Positions 1 through 8,278 of a stretch of DNA of 64,000 nucleotides are shown in pieces. The position numbers and the translations under genes are program-made. Position 1 is the first letter of the stretch, and each line of letters begins with the position of its first letter. Origin of the DNA: Vibrio sp. 05-20-BW147. GTDB lineage: Bacteria > Pseudomonadota > Gammaproteobacteria > Enterobacterales > Vibrionaceae. The stretch is taken from assembly GCF_013369385.1 (NCBI RefSeq), contig NZ_SZTO01000006.1, positions 186,001-250,000 on the forward strand. The letters run 5' to 3'. Under the pieces are notes generated by a model. That model made no database searches and was not told the origin of the DNA. It saw only the letters and a program-made list of their open reading frames with translations.

Positions 1-1476
1 CTTAAACAACGCTTTGGTCACCACTTCACCGTTATCTAACGACTTACTATGCTGAATCCACTGCCAGATAGAAGCGCGTGAGATCTCTGCCGTTGCCGCA
101 TCTTCCATCAAGCCATAAATCGGCACACAACCATTCCCAGAGATCCATGCTTCAATATATTGCAATGCAACGCGGATATTGTGTCTCATACCTTGTTCTG
201 TTCTTGCTCCATCACAAGGCTCCAGTAACTGTTTAGCAGTAATCGTCGCATCGTTTTGGCGAGTGACATCAAGCTGGTTTTTACGCTCACCTAGAGCACG
301 ATTAAACACGTCCATGGCGGTATCAGCTAAACCAGGATGCGCCACCCAGGTGCCATCATGACCATTGTTGGCTTCGAGTGACTTATCGTTTTGGATCTTA
401 TCCAATACCTTTTGATTCTCTTGTGGGTCTTTGGCTGGGATAAAAGCGGCCATCCCTCCCATCGCAAACGCACCGCGTTTATGACAGGTGCGGACAAGTA
501 AACGCGAGTAAGCATTGAGGAACGGCTTGTCCATGGTAACCACCTGACGATCCGGCAACACACGGTCTGGGTGCTTTTTCAGTGTTTTGATATAGCTAAA
601 AATGTAATCCCAACGGCCACAGTTGAGGCCAACAATATGCTCTTTTAACGAGAAGAGAATTTCATCCATTTCAAAGACGGCAGGCAGCGTCTCAATCAGT
701 ACCGTTGCTTTGATCGTGCCTGTATCCAAACCGAAATACTCTTCGGTGAAATGAAACACTTCGCTCCACCATTTCGCCTCATGATGCGACTGCAATTTGG
801 GGAGATAGAAGTAAGGACCACTGCCTTTTTGCAACAACGCTTTGTGGTTGTTAAAGAAATAAAGTGCAAAATCAAATAAGGAACCTGGAATGATCTGACC
901 GTGCCACGTTACATGCTTTTCTTTTAAATGAAGGCCGCGAACACGGCAGATCAACACCGCTGGATTTTCCGCCAGCTGATAATGCTTGCCATTGTCAGGG
1001 TTGGTGTAGGAGATGGTGCCATTGACCGCATCACGCAAGTTGATCTGGCCATCTAACACCTTATCCCACGCGGGAGACATCGAGTCTTCGAAATCCGCCA
1101 TAAAGACTTTTACATTGGCGTTTAGAGCATTGATCACCATTTTGCGGTCGGTTGGCCCGGTAATTTCGACTCGACGATCTTGCAGATCGTTGGGAATCCC
1201 CAAAACTTTCCAGCTCCCTTCTCGAATATCCTGAGTCTCTGCCAGAAAATCAGGCAACTCTCCTTGATCGATCTTGTTCTGTCTCTCTTCTCGGGCAGTT
1301 AACAATTGATCGACGCGCGATGAGAATCGCTCACACAGCTGAGATAAAAAGGTTTGGGCTTCAACAGGGAAAATAGCTTGATGTTCAGGAGACAGCACTC
1401 CCGTGACTTCAAGCGTGCCTTGGGTCTGTTGTTCAGTCTGTGTGTTTTCTTTGTCGGGCGTTTGAGCAAGCATCAT
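1..1476 (-). CDS. aceB: Malate synthase A, C-terminus cut by window edge
   Basis: Malate synthase condenses glyoxylate with acetyl-CoA to malate in the glyoxylate shunt, needed for growth on acetate or fatty acids. An open frame runs from an ATG pair at 1476/1473 to the left edge, giving 492 codons. E. coli AceB has 533 residues, so roughly 40-50 residues and the stop are missing. The family signature is visible as GLNCGRWDYIF near positions 590-630. An AGGAAG ribosome site lies about 6 bases before the first ATG, so 1476 is preferred. aceA would be expected downstream, outside the window. A HexR-like site and several palindromes lie upstream. Confidence 0.93.
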   Translation of the reverse strand, partial: MMLAQTPDKENTQTEQQTQGTLEVTGVLSPEHQAIFPVEAQTFLSQLCERFSSRVDQLLTAREERQNKIDQGELPDFLAETQDIREGSWKVLGIPNDLQDRRVEITGPTDRKMVINALNANVKVFMADFEDSMSPAWDKVLDGQINLRDAVNGTISYTNPDNGKHYQLAENPAVLICRVRGLHLKEKHVTWHGQIIPGSLFDFALYFFNNHKALLQKGSGPYFYLPKLQSHHEAKWWSEVFHFTEEYFGLDTGTIKATVLIETLPAVFEMDEILFSLKEHIVGLNCGRWDYIFSYIKTLKKHPDRVLPDRQVVTMDKPFLNAYSRLLVRTCHKRGAFAMGGMAAFIPAKDPQENQKVLDKIQNDKSLEANNGHDGTWVAHPGLADTAMDVFNRALGERKNQLDVTRQNDATITAKQLLEPCDGARTEQGMRHNIRVALQYIEAWISGNGCVPIYGLMEDAATAEISRASIWQWIQHSKSLDNGEVVTKALFK

Positions 1477-1770
1477 TATTCTTCCTTTCATTTTGCTAAT
1501 AGTGAACAACAAACAACATTTGTAAGTTTAAAACCACACTTAAAAACCTACGGGCTTGCGTGTTATTTCACTTAGCATCTCGTCTTTACGCTTATAACAT
1601 CCATGATGCGCAGTTGATTTACAATCTAGACATAAGTCTTACAAGCCTTTAAATAACTTACACCAACAAGCATTAGAGTAAAAGTTCAAAAGTAAACAAA
1701 AAGTTAAATTCAAAGTTTTATTCCGTTTCAAACAAGTGATTGATTTTTTACTGATATTTGTAATTTATTA

Positions 1771-1785
1771 CGTAATTAAATTACA
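1771..1785. promoter_or_regulatory. HexR-like operator upstream of aceB
   Basis: The sequence CGTAATTAAATTACA differs at one base from the HexR consensus TGTAATwwwATTACA. A second, imperfect copy, TGTAATTTATTACG, adjoins it at 1759-1772. HexR controls central carbon genes in Gammaproteobacteria, and glyoxylate-shunt genes are among its reported targets in some lineages. The site lies about 300 bp before aceB, so a role at the aceB promoter is inferred. Confidence 0.45.
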
Positions 1786-1913
1786 CAACAACTTTGCTGA
1801 TGAACAAGTTTTAAACGGCCGTATGAATTTTAAAAAAGGTGCGGTAACCCTTTATCATAGAGGCTCTACGCCAACGAATGGGACAATAATTAAACAGAGA
1901 AACTGGTTGAGTA

Positions 1914-1984
1914 TGTAAAATTAACAATGTGAAATTTCACAATTTTATGAAAGGTTCATCAAAGATGGTGTGTAAAATTTTACA
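1914..1984. promoter_or_regulatory. Cluster of three related palindromes
   Basis: Two perfect 14-bp palindromes, TGTGAAATTTCACA (1928-1941) and TGTAAAATTTTACA (1971-1984), and one degenerate copy, TGTAAAATTAACA (1914-1926), lie between the end of oxyR2 and aceB. They look like operator sites for a dimeric regulator. They resemble CRP and TyrR sites, but the half-site spacing is too short for either. The rest of the 1477-2014 gap holds only the HexR-like site and no credible gene. Confidence 0.4.
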
Positions 1985-2014
1985 AGCCAAGCGTGTTGAA
2001 TAGAATAAAATGCT

Positions 2015-2040
2015 AAAAAGCACACCATTACCAGTGTGCC
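2015..2040 (-). terminator. Rho-independent terminator after oxyR2
   Basis: A six-base-pair stem, GCACAC (2020-2025) with GTGTGC (2034-2039), and an 8-base loop are followed on the minus strand by TTTTT. It lies about 40 bases past the oxyR2 stop. Confidence 0.65.
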
Positions 2041-2079
2041 TTTTGATGTTTGAAGGAAAAATCAGGCTACTACTATTTG

Positions 2080-2985
2080 CTAAAGCAGTTCAGAAACCAC
2101 TTCAGCCAGTTGATTAAATGTTTTCGTGCGCGAAGAACTCGGTCGCCAAACCAAGCCGATATTACGATAAGCCTGCTGACCGGGTGGTTCAACGACAACC
2201 AAATTCTGGTTGTCCAACAAACCGTGATCGATAGCCATTTGAGGAATAAAGGTGGTGCCTAAACCATTGGCCACCATTTGCACTAAGGTATGCAAACTGG
2301 TCGCACTAAATGGGTTAATTTTCTCTTTGTCAGTCAGTTTGCAGGCCGACACCGCGTGCTCGGTCAGACAATGTTCTTTTTCCAATAAAAACACCGACTC
2401 ATCAGGCAAGTCGTCATATTTGATTGGCACTTTAATCGCCCCGACTTGGTTTCGACTGATCACCATTTTAAAAGGATCTTGCCCAACAACGCGACTTTCC
2501 ATCCCATCGATCTCAACCGGTAAAGCAAGGATCAATACGTCCAATTCACCATGACGTAAAGCCGTCAATAGGTTGGTTGTTGTATCTTCACGCAATAAAA
2601 GATTCAGTTGAGGAAAACGTTGGTTGATCTCTTGTACTAAATCGCACAACAAAAATGGCGCGATGGTAGGAATACAGCCCAGTTTCAGTTGCCCTTGCAT
2701 ACTATCACCCTGACACAAGTTCCCCAACTCAACGAGATCTTGCCCCTTTGCCAATAGCTCTCTGCCATGCATTACCACCAGTTCACCTGCCTGAGTAAAA
2801 ACCAATGGGCTTTTTTTGTCTTTTTTCTCATAAAGCGGGCAACCAATTAGCTCCTCAAGATTTTGGATACCTTTACTTAAGGTCGATTGACTGACAAAAC
2901 AACGTTCAGCGGCATCACTAAAATGTCGCGTTTCATGCAAAGTAATAAGGTAGTGCAACTGCTTCAGACTGGGCCATTTATTCAT
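2080..2985 (-). CDS. oxyR2: OxyR2, hydrogen-peroxide-sensing LysR regulator
   Basis: LysR-type activator with an N-terminal winged helix-turn-helix (about residues 20-50) and a C-terminal sensing domain. With the start at 2985 (MNKWPSL) the protein has 301 residues. The redox pair then falls at Cys206 and Cys215, in the stretch EHCLTEHAVSAC, preceded by Glu204. This matches V. vulnificus OxyR2, in which Glu204 is reported to make the sensor respond to very low peroxide. An upstream ATG at 3006 would add seven residues and break that numbering. The gene is divergent from the peroxiredoxin gene it is expected to activate. No strong ribosome site is visible before either start. Confidence 0.93.
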   Translation of the reverse strand: MNKWPSLKQLHYLITLHETRHFSDAAERCFVSQSTLSKGIQNLEELIGCPLYEKKDKKSPLVFTQAGELVVMHGRELLAKGQDLVELGNLCQGDSMQGQLKLGCIPTIAPFLLCDLVQEINQRFPQLNLLLREDTTTNLLTALRHGELDVLILALPVEIDGMESRVVGQDPFKMVISRNQVGAIKVPIKYDDLPDESVFLLEKEHCLTEHAVSACKLTDKEKINPFSATSLHTLVQMVANGLGTTFIPQMAIDHGLLDNQNLVVVEPPGQQAYRNIGLVWRPSSSRTKTFNQLAEVVSELL

Positions 2986-3023
2986 AAAATTATTAATACT
3001 TACCATCGTTTGTATGATTAACT

Positions 3024-3104
3024 CGATAGAATTGCTCTTATCGCTTTTTTCGATGAAGTTAATCTATTTAATTCGCTTTTTTCAATACTACAATCTGTAC
3101 TATA
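3024..3104 (+). promoter_or_regulatory. oxyR2-prx2 intergenic promoter and operator region
   Basis: The divergent gap carries an inverted repeat, CGATA-N10-TATCG (3024-3043), and a weak minus-10 candidate, TACTAT (3098-3103), with no good minus-35. This suits an activator-dependent prx2 promoter. Assignment to OxyR2 rests on gene context, because the OxyR consensus is only loosely matched. Confidence 0.35.
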
Positions 3105-3182
3105 GTTTGTCGCGTACAAACACGGACTAAACCCGAAACTTAGATTGTGGTTTAGAAACAATACATTTTTAGGAGCAAAAAA

Positions 3183-3791
3183 ATGGTACTAGTAGGTCGT
3201 CAAGCCCCTGATTTTACTGCTGCTGCTGTTCTAGGTAACGGTGAGATCGTTGATAACTTCAATTTTGCAGAGTTTACTAAAGGTAAGAAAGCGGTTGTTT
3301 TCTTCTACCCACTAGACTTCACTTTCGTTTGCCCATCTGAGCTGATCGCATTCGACAACCGCTACGAAGATTTCCAAGCGAAAGGTGTTGAAGTTATCGG
3401 TGTATCTATCGACTCTCAGTTCTCTCACAACGCATGGCGCAACACGCCAGTTGAGAACGGTGGTATCGGTCAAGTTAAATACCCTCTAATTGCTGACGTT
3501 AAGCACGAAATCTGTAAAGCGTACGATGTTGAGCACCCAGAAGCAGGCGTTGCTTTCCGTGGTTCTTTCCTAATCGACGAAGATGGTCTTGTACGTCACC
3601 AAGTAGTAAACGATCTGCCTCTAGGTCGTAACATCGACGAAATGCTACGCATGGTTGATGCTCTGAACTTCCACCAGAAGCACGGCGAAGTATGTCCTGC
3701 TCAATGGGAAGAAGGCAAAGCAGGTATGGACGCATCACCTCAAGGTGTTGCAGCGTTCCTATCTGAGCACGCAGCTGACCTTAAAAAATAA
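3183..3791 (+). CDS. prx2: Typical 2-Cys peroxiredoxin (AhpC/Tsa family)
   Basis: Cytoplasmic thiol peroxidase that reduces hydrogen peroxide and organic peroxides. The peroxidatic cysteine is Cys50 in FTFVCPSE and the resolving cysteine is Cys171 in EVCPAQW, the arrangement of typical 2-Cys enzymes. A GGIG motif lies near residues 93-96. The length of 202 residues is usual for the family. An AGGAG ribosome site at 3171-3175 supports the start. No ahpF-like reductase gene is adjacent, so the electron donor cannot be read from context. The divergent OxyR2 gene points to peroxide induction. By position this is the V. vulnificus Prx2 counterpart. Confidence 0.95.
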   Translation: MVLVGRQAPDFTAAAVLGNGEIVDNFNFAEFTKGKKAVVFFYPLDFTFVCPSELIAFDNRYEDFQAKGVEVIGVSIDSQFSHNAWRNTPVENGGIGQVKYPLIADVKHEICKAYDVEHPEAGVAFRGSFLIDEDGLVRHQVVNDLPLGRNIDEMLRMVDALNFHQKHGEVCPAQWEEGKAGMDASPQGVAAFLSEHAADLKK

Positions 3792-3910
3792 GGTTCTTTA
3801 ACACCCGAGCTCAAACGGGTGAATGGTTGGAAGTTCTCAAAGAGAGACAATAAAACAATAGATTGCGGAAACCGCAACGCGCCAATCAGTATAAAGTAAA
3901 GTCCTTCCAA

Positions 3911-3940
3911 AGCCCGATGCATTGCGTCGGGCTTTTCTTT
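3911..3940 (+). terminator. Terminator after prx2
   Basis: A ten-pair stem, AGCCCGATGC (3911-3920) with GCGTCGGGCT (3924-3933), has one G-T pair, a 3-base loop and a T-rich tail. A second hairpin without a T-run, CACCCG with CGGGTG (3802-3821), lies just after the prx2 stop. Confidence 0.8.
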
Positions 3941-4053
3941 TTCGCGCAAAACATCCTTCTAAACCCGGTAATTGAAGCGAAAAAGTTTACCCCTATTCTT
4001 CACCATGCTCCTGCTATGATGAACTTCTGTTCTCTCTATTCAAACGAAAAAAC

Positions 4054-4806
4054 ATGAGTTACCAAGTCGAAGTTTGTATCGATAATATCGAATCTCTACA
4101 CAATGCTCTTGAAGGTGGCGCGACTCGGATTGAGCTTTGCTCATCCCTCGCGTTAGGTGGGTTAACCCCTAGCTATGGGTTTATGGCCCTCGCGGCAAAA
4201 TTGTCGACGGTTCCGGTTTACGCCATGATCAGGCCAAGACAAGGAGACTTCTTATACAGCGATGATGAATTTGCAATCATGCAGCAAGATATTTTGTCTG
4301 CTCAGCAAGCAGGCCTACAAGGCGTGGTATTTGGCCTGCTGACAGCAGATGGCGATATTGATGTTGCAAGAACCCGTGTATTAGTCAAACTCGCCCACTC
4401 GCTAGAGCTTGGCGTGACTTTTCACCGTGCTTTTGATCAATGCCGAGTGCCCTTTACCGCTTTAGAGCAGATCATTGACCTTGGATGCGAGCGAATCTTG
4501 ACCTCTGGGCTTGCCGCCAGTGCCCCGCTAGGTAAAGAAACGCTGACTCAGCTCGTGGCTCTCAGCCAATCACGCCTCGCTATCATGGCAGGCGCAGGAG
4601 TCTCCCCCGATAACGTTGCCGAACTGACACAGACAACGGGGGTTAAAGAGCTGCATCTTTCAGGCAAGAGCACTCGCCCAAGCAAAATGACCTTTATTGC
4701 TTCTGACAGCAAGATGGGCGCAACTGATCAAGATGATTTTATTATCCCAATTACCCATGCAGCCACCATTCGCAATACCGTATTAGCTCTCAAATCAATC
4801 AGCTAA
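4054..4806 (+). CDS. cutC: CutC family protein
   Basis: A 250-residue TIM-barrel protein of the CutC family. CutC was first linked to copper tolerance in E. coli. Its biochemical function remains uncertain, and part of the copper phenotype was later attributed to regulation of neighbouring genes. The N-terminal [19 protein letters not shown] and [15 protein letters not shown] segments, the MIRPRQGDF motif near residue 60, and FHRAFDQ near residue 130 are family hallmarks. The start follows a poor ribosome site. The next gene begins 53 bases downstream and may share its transcript. No copper-related gene is nearby. Confidence 0.9.
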   Translation: MSYQVEVCIDNIESLHNALEGGATRIELCSSLALGGLTPSYGFMALAAKLSTVPVYAMIRPRQGDFLYSDDEFAIMQQDILSAQQAGLQGVVFGLLTADGDIDVARTRVLVKLAHSLELGVTFHRAFDQCRVPFTALEQIIDLGCERILTSGLAASAPLGKETLTQLVALSQSRLAIMAGAGVSPDNVAELTQTTGVKELHLSGKSTRPSKMTFIASDSKMGATDQDDFIIPITHAATIRNTVLALKSIS

Positions 4807-4859
4807 CTGCCCGAATTTCCTCCTTCAATGCTATGATTTAACAAAGCAAAGGAGGGCGT

Positions 4860-5636
4860 ATGGGAAAGTTGAAAAAGAAGTTCTATGAACATGAACTCGA
4901 GAGTTTGCAAATCGAGCTAGTCAAACTGCAAGAATGGGTTAAGTTCAAAAAACTCAAAGTGGTTGTGATATTTGAAGGTAGAGATGCCGCTGGGAAAGGC
5001 GGAGTGATCAAGCGCATCACCGAGAAACTTAACCCTCGTGTTTGTCGAATCGCCGCACTGCCAGCGCCAACTGAGAAAGAAAAAACGCAGTGGTATTTTC
5101 AACGCTATGTCGCGCATTTACCTGCCGGCGGTGAAATCGTGCTGTTTGATCGCAGCTGGTATAACCGCGCTGGCGTAGAAAAAGTGATGGGGTTTTGCAC
5201 CGATGATGAATACGAAGAGTTTCTACGTTCTTGCCCAGAATTTGAACGCATGCTACAGCGTTCAGGTATTGTGCTCCTAAAATACTGGTTCTCGGTTTCC
5301 GATGAAGAACAGGAGAAACGCTTTATCGAACGCATCAACACCCCAATAAAGCGCTGGAAATTCAGCCCGATGGACTTAGAATCACGTAACCGCTGGGCTG
5401 AATATTCAAAAGCTAAAGATGAAATGTTTGCTTATACCGACACCAAACATTGCCCATGGTGGGTGGTTCCCTCGGATGATAAACGCCGAGCACGACTCAA
5501 CTGCATCAGCCATCTATTGAGCAGTATTGATTACCAAGAAGTGGTTCATCCACCCGTTACGCTTCCTGAACTCAACAAAGAAGGGTATGTTCGTTCTCCA
5601 GCAGAAGAGCAAACCTTTGTTCCTTTTAAATACTAA
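4860..5636 (+). CDS. ppk2: Polyphosphate kinase 2 family protein
   Basis: PPK2 enzymes move phosphate between polyphosphate and nucleoside di- or triphosphates, with many favouring GTP or ATP synthesis from polyphosphate. The Walker A motif GRDAAGKGG is at residues 40-48, the DRSWYNR Walker B/lid segment is at 97-103, and the core continues through KRWKFSPMD and the NRWAEYSKAKDEM helix. The length of 258 residues fits a single-domain PPK2. A strong AAGGAGGG ribosome site precedes the ATG. PPK1 and Ppx are encoded about 9 kb away, so the window carries both kinase families. The nucleotide preference cannot be told from sequence alone. Confidence 0.92.
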   Translation: MGKLKKKFYEHELESLQIELVKLQEWVKFKKLKVVVIFEGRDAAGKGGVIKRITEKLNPRVCRIAALPAPTEKEKTQWYFQRYVAHLPAGGEIVLFDRSWYNRAGVEKVMGFCTDDEYEEFLRSCPEFERMLQRSGIVLLKYWFSVSDEEQEKRFIERINTPIKRWKFSPMDLESRNRWAEYSKAKDEMFAYTDTKHCPWWVVPSDDKRRARLNCISHLLSSIDYQEVVHPPVTLPELNKEGYVRSPAEEQTFVPFKY

Positions 5637-5646
5637 TTGACACAAT

Positions 5647-6594
5647 ATGGCTAAAGATCTTTTTTACTCTCTCGATTTGAACTTATTGCGCACTTTCATG
5701 GTGCTCTACCAAGAAAAAAACATGCGTAAAGCATCAAAGCGATTGTTCGTTTCGCAGCCAGCAATTAGCCAAGCACTACAGAAGCTGCGACATCATTTTG
5801 GTGATGAGCTGTTTGTCAAAGTCCCCACCGGTTTAGAAGCCACTCCATTTACTGAAACCGTGTTGACGGCCATTACGCCGCATCTCGACGGACTGGCTTC
5901 AGCGCTCAATCAAACCCATGAGTTCAATCCCATCGAGCTTTCTGGTCGGATTAAAATTGCGCTTTCACCTATTGTTATGGCCTCTTTAACTGGCGCTTTG
6001 TTTACTCGCTTTATCACCCAAGCACCGAATTGTACGATTGAACTGGTCGGTTGGAATAGAGACACCTTCACTGGCCTCCAACAAGGAACTATCGATTTCG
6101 GTGTGAACTTAGAACAAAATGTTCCGCAAAATATTTCTTGTAAAAAGCTGGTCGAACTGACCGGAAAACTGATTGTAAGACGTGGTCATCCGATTGATAA
6201 ACAAACAGTGACAGCAAAAGATCTCGAGCCTTACCCGATCGCTTCCATTATCACCCCAGGATGGAATGACAACTTTACCCATGCGGCGCAGCTGATGGAA
6301 AAAGAAGGCGCCACTCCAACCGTTGGTTTTCGCTCAGAAATCATGCTTGCCGTGATCGATATTGTTCAACATACCGACTACTTTATGCCTCACTCCAATT
6401 TGTTTCCCCTCGCGCAATACCCCACCCTAAGAGCGCTTAATATTTTGGTTGCTGGACAGCCGTTTACGCATGGTGTATTTAGCTACTACCACAGCAGAAA
6501 TCGTAATAATCCATTGATGCATTGGATACATCACGAAATCAAAACTGTCCTTGAAAATCAGCTTAGCGATAACTTAAGCTTATCGCCAAAATAA
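5647..6594 (+). CDS. LysR family transcriptional regulator
   Basis: A 315-residue LysR-type regulator. The winged helix-turn-helix covers about residues 8-65 (LNLLRTFMVLYQEKNMRKAS, then LFVSQPAISQALQKLR), followed by a substrate-binding-like effector domain from about residue 95. The N-terminus resembles the LeuO/NodD-like branch. The gene starts 10 bases after the PPK2 stop and may be cotranscribed with it, although no clear ribosome site is visible. Its target and ligand are unknown. The neighbours (PPK2, a lipoprotein gene) give only weak hints. A 201-base gap without a recognisable terminator follows. Confidence 0.88.
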   Translation: MAKDLFYSLDLNLLRTFMVLYQEKNMRKASKRLFVSQPAISQALQKLRHHFGDELFVKVPTGLEATPFTETVLTAITPHLDGLASALNQTHEFNPIELSGRIKIALSPIVMASLTGALFTRFITQAPNCTIELVGWNRDTFTGLQQGTIDFGVNLEQNVPQNISCKKLVELTGKLIVRRGHPIDKQTVTAKDLEPYPIASIITPGWNDNFTHAAQLMEKEGATPTVGFRSEIMLAVIDIVQHTDYFMPHSNLFPLAQYPTLRALNILVAGQPFTHGVFSYYHSRNRNNPLMHWIHHEIKTVLENQLSDNLSLSPK

Positions 6595-6795
6595 CCAACC
6601 AATATTAGATAACCAAACACTTATCAATCATTATTGCCATCAGAAATTGTCATGTGAAACAAGGAATCGATTTCTGAGGCAAATTGATGGTTACAAGCAA
6701 CCCTACCATATCAATACTTGCCTCTTGCTGAAGGATTAGACGAATCCCGTTTGCTCATTAGCCGTGAGCCCAACTTCAAGATTGTAGGTATTGAT

Positions 6796-7416
6796 ATGAA
6801 AAAATCACTGATGTCGCTGGTCATTACTAGCTCACTTGTTTTAGCTGGTTGTTCCTCTAGCGCCAACAACGCTGGCCATTCAGGTACAGAAGCGACACCT
6901 GATCGACTTCCACCAGTATGGCACTCACCAGAAGACGCAGTAAACACACCGGATCGCCAACCACCGCTATGGGGTGGTCCAACTGACGAAGGCCACACCC
7001 CAGATCGCCAGCCACCACTATGGGGAGGCCCAACTGACGATACTAATACGCCCGATCGTTTGCCACCAACTTGGAATGACCCTGAGCAACCCCCGATGTG
7101 GAACTCACCGCTTTACTCTTACGTGATCGACGGCGATAAAATTACCGACGCCAATGGTAATGAGTACACAATTTCACGTGAACATTGGATTAGCAATGAA
7201 TTTACTGTTCAAGATAAAGATGGCAACGTCTATTGGGTTCGAAGAGTGACGTCCGGTGAACACATTGGCAGTTTCGCGATCTTCCATAACGGCGATGTTA
7301 TTTATGTCGGTGGTGACACCGTTAAGGGTGGTATCGCTCCAGCACTTGAAGCAGCAAAACCTAAGTTGGACCGTCAAGCAGTAAGAGATACGATTCGCGC
7401 GCGAATCAACCAATAA
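6796..7416 (+). CDS. Lipoprotein with four 17-residue TPDR repeats
   Basis: Unrecognised protein of 206 residues. A lipoprotein signal peptide ends in the lipobox LAGC, with Cys19 as the acylated residue; Ser20 at position +2 suggests outer-membrane sorting. Residues 34-101 are four tandem 17-residue units beginning TPDR (34, 51, 68, 85), each with a PPxW core, plus a trailing PPMW. The C-terminal half has a YVIDGDKITDANGNEY-type stretch and may be a small beta domain. The ATG at 6796 is chosen because it gives an intact signal peptide; the frame upstream to 6718 looks non-coding. A hairpin terminator follows. Confidence 0.82.
   Translation: MKKSLMSLVITSSLVLAGCSSSANNAGHSGTEATPDRLPPVWHSPEDAVNTPDRQPPLWGGPTDEGHTPDRQPPLWGGPTDDTNTPDRLPPTWNDPEQPPMWNSPLYSYVIDGDKITDANGNEYTISREHWISNEFTVQDKDGNVYWVRRVTSGEHIGSFAIFHNGDVIYVGGDTVKGGIAPALEAAKPKLDRQAVRDTIRARINQ
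6895..7098 (+). repeat. Four in-frame 51-bp tandem repeats
   Basis: Four 51-base units inside the lipoprotein gene encode TPDRxPPxW-type repeats. Units 2 and 3 are the most alike, sharing the PDRQPPLWGGPTD core. The copy number may vary among strains. Confidence 0.8.
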
Positions 7417-7434
7417 CGTCTTCTCCTTTTCTTT

Positions 7435-7458
7435 GGCTCCCATTGTGGGAGCCTCTCT
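7435..7458 (+). terminator. Terminator-like hairpin after lipoprotein gene
   Basis: A perfect eight-pair stem, GGCTCCCA (7435-7442) with TGGGAGCC (7446-7453), has a TTG loop and a pyrimidine-rich tail (TCTCTCTG) that is a weak U-tract. Confidence 0.6.
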
Positions 7459-7474
7459 CTGAACAGGTATTTTC

Positions 7475-8149
7475 ATGAGCAAAAAAGCAATGGCCTTTTG
7501 CTGCTTAATTATTAGTGAAGCAGTTCAAGCGGGCTTTAATGTTTCAATTGAAAAGGACTTAATTGAACTCAGTGTATCTGCCGCCATCACCGAACAAAGC
7601 TATTTGTACATTGGCACAGATAGTAATGAATGGTTAGGCGTTGGCGTTGGTTATCAACATCGCTTGTCATCAAAATGGACCACTAATGCCTACTACGAGT
7701 TTGGCTTGGAAAATGATTGGCTGATGAATGACATGCTAGAAGTTGATGGGGTGAAAACCAAAAGCCATTTTTTAGATTTTTCAACCACACGTCGCTTTGA
7801 TGACTATTCAATTAAAATGGGCATCACTGGGGAGTTTACGCGCAACGGCTTCACTTGGATTACCGTAGATGATTCTGACAAATATTCGATATATGCCTCA
7901 GCGGCTCACTACTTTCAGCATATCTACCTTACTGGCCGATACGAACATCATTACGCCATTGATCGCTCAGACATGATCTACTTTAATCAGGGGCACGCCA
8001 ATGAATGGGAGTTCTCAATCGGCACCATGCGCTCAATATGGGCAATTTACCCTTATCTTAAGGCCACTATTTTAAGTCCTAATGGTACCTATTACGGAAG
8101 CCAAAACACCAGTGTGAACTGGACGGTGGGCGGAAGTATTTCGTTTTAG
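7475..8149 (+). CDS. Putative outer-membrane beta-barrel protein
   Basis: Not recognised as a named family. The 224-residue product begins with a short cleavable-type signal (MSKKAMAFCCLIISEAVQAG, probable cleavage after Ala19). It continues with alternating aromatic and polar strands (for example YYEFGLEND, YLTGRYEHHYA) and ends in Phe after a GGSISF strand, the usual C-terminal signal for BAM-assembled barrels. The size suggests a barrel of about 8-10 strands. It starts 58 bases after the lipoprotein gene, beyond a hairpin. Function is unknown; an outer-membrane location is inferred. Confidence 0.75.
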   Translation: MSKKAMAFCCLIISEAVQAGFNVSIEKDLIELSVSAAITEQSYLYIGTDSNEWLGVGVGYQHRLSSKWTTNAYYEFGLENDWLMNDMLEVDGVKTKSHFLDFSTTRRFDDYSIKMGITGEFTRNGFTWITVDDSDKYSIYASAAHYFQHIYLTGRYEHHYAIDRSDMIYFNQGHANEWEFSIGTMRSIWAIYPYLKATILSPNGTYYGSQNTSVNWTVGGSISF

Positions 8150-8278
8150 TCGTCATGATAAGCATAGGTTATTAAATAGATAATGATTACGACTTATGCA
8201 TGGACAAACTTAATCACTAATATAGCCGCATACAGGAATGGAACTCCATCTTCATACAATCAACTTTTGGGTAATATC

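Noticed and set aside
1736..1918. Open frame of 60 codons on the plus strand between aceB and oxyR2.
   Set aside because: It has no ribosome site, its composition follows the AT-rich gap, and it overlaps the HexR-like site. It is more likely regulatory DNA.
3802..3821. The CACCCG/CGGGTG hairpin directly after prx2 as a terminator.
   Set aside because: It has no T-run, whereas the hairpin at 3911-3933 does. It is kept only as 3' UTR structure.
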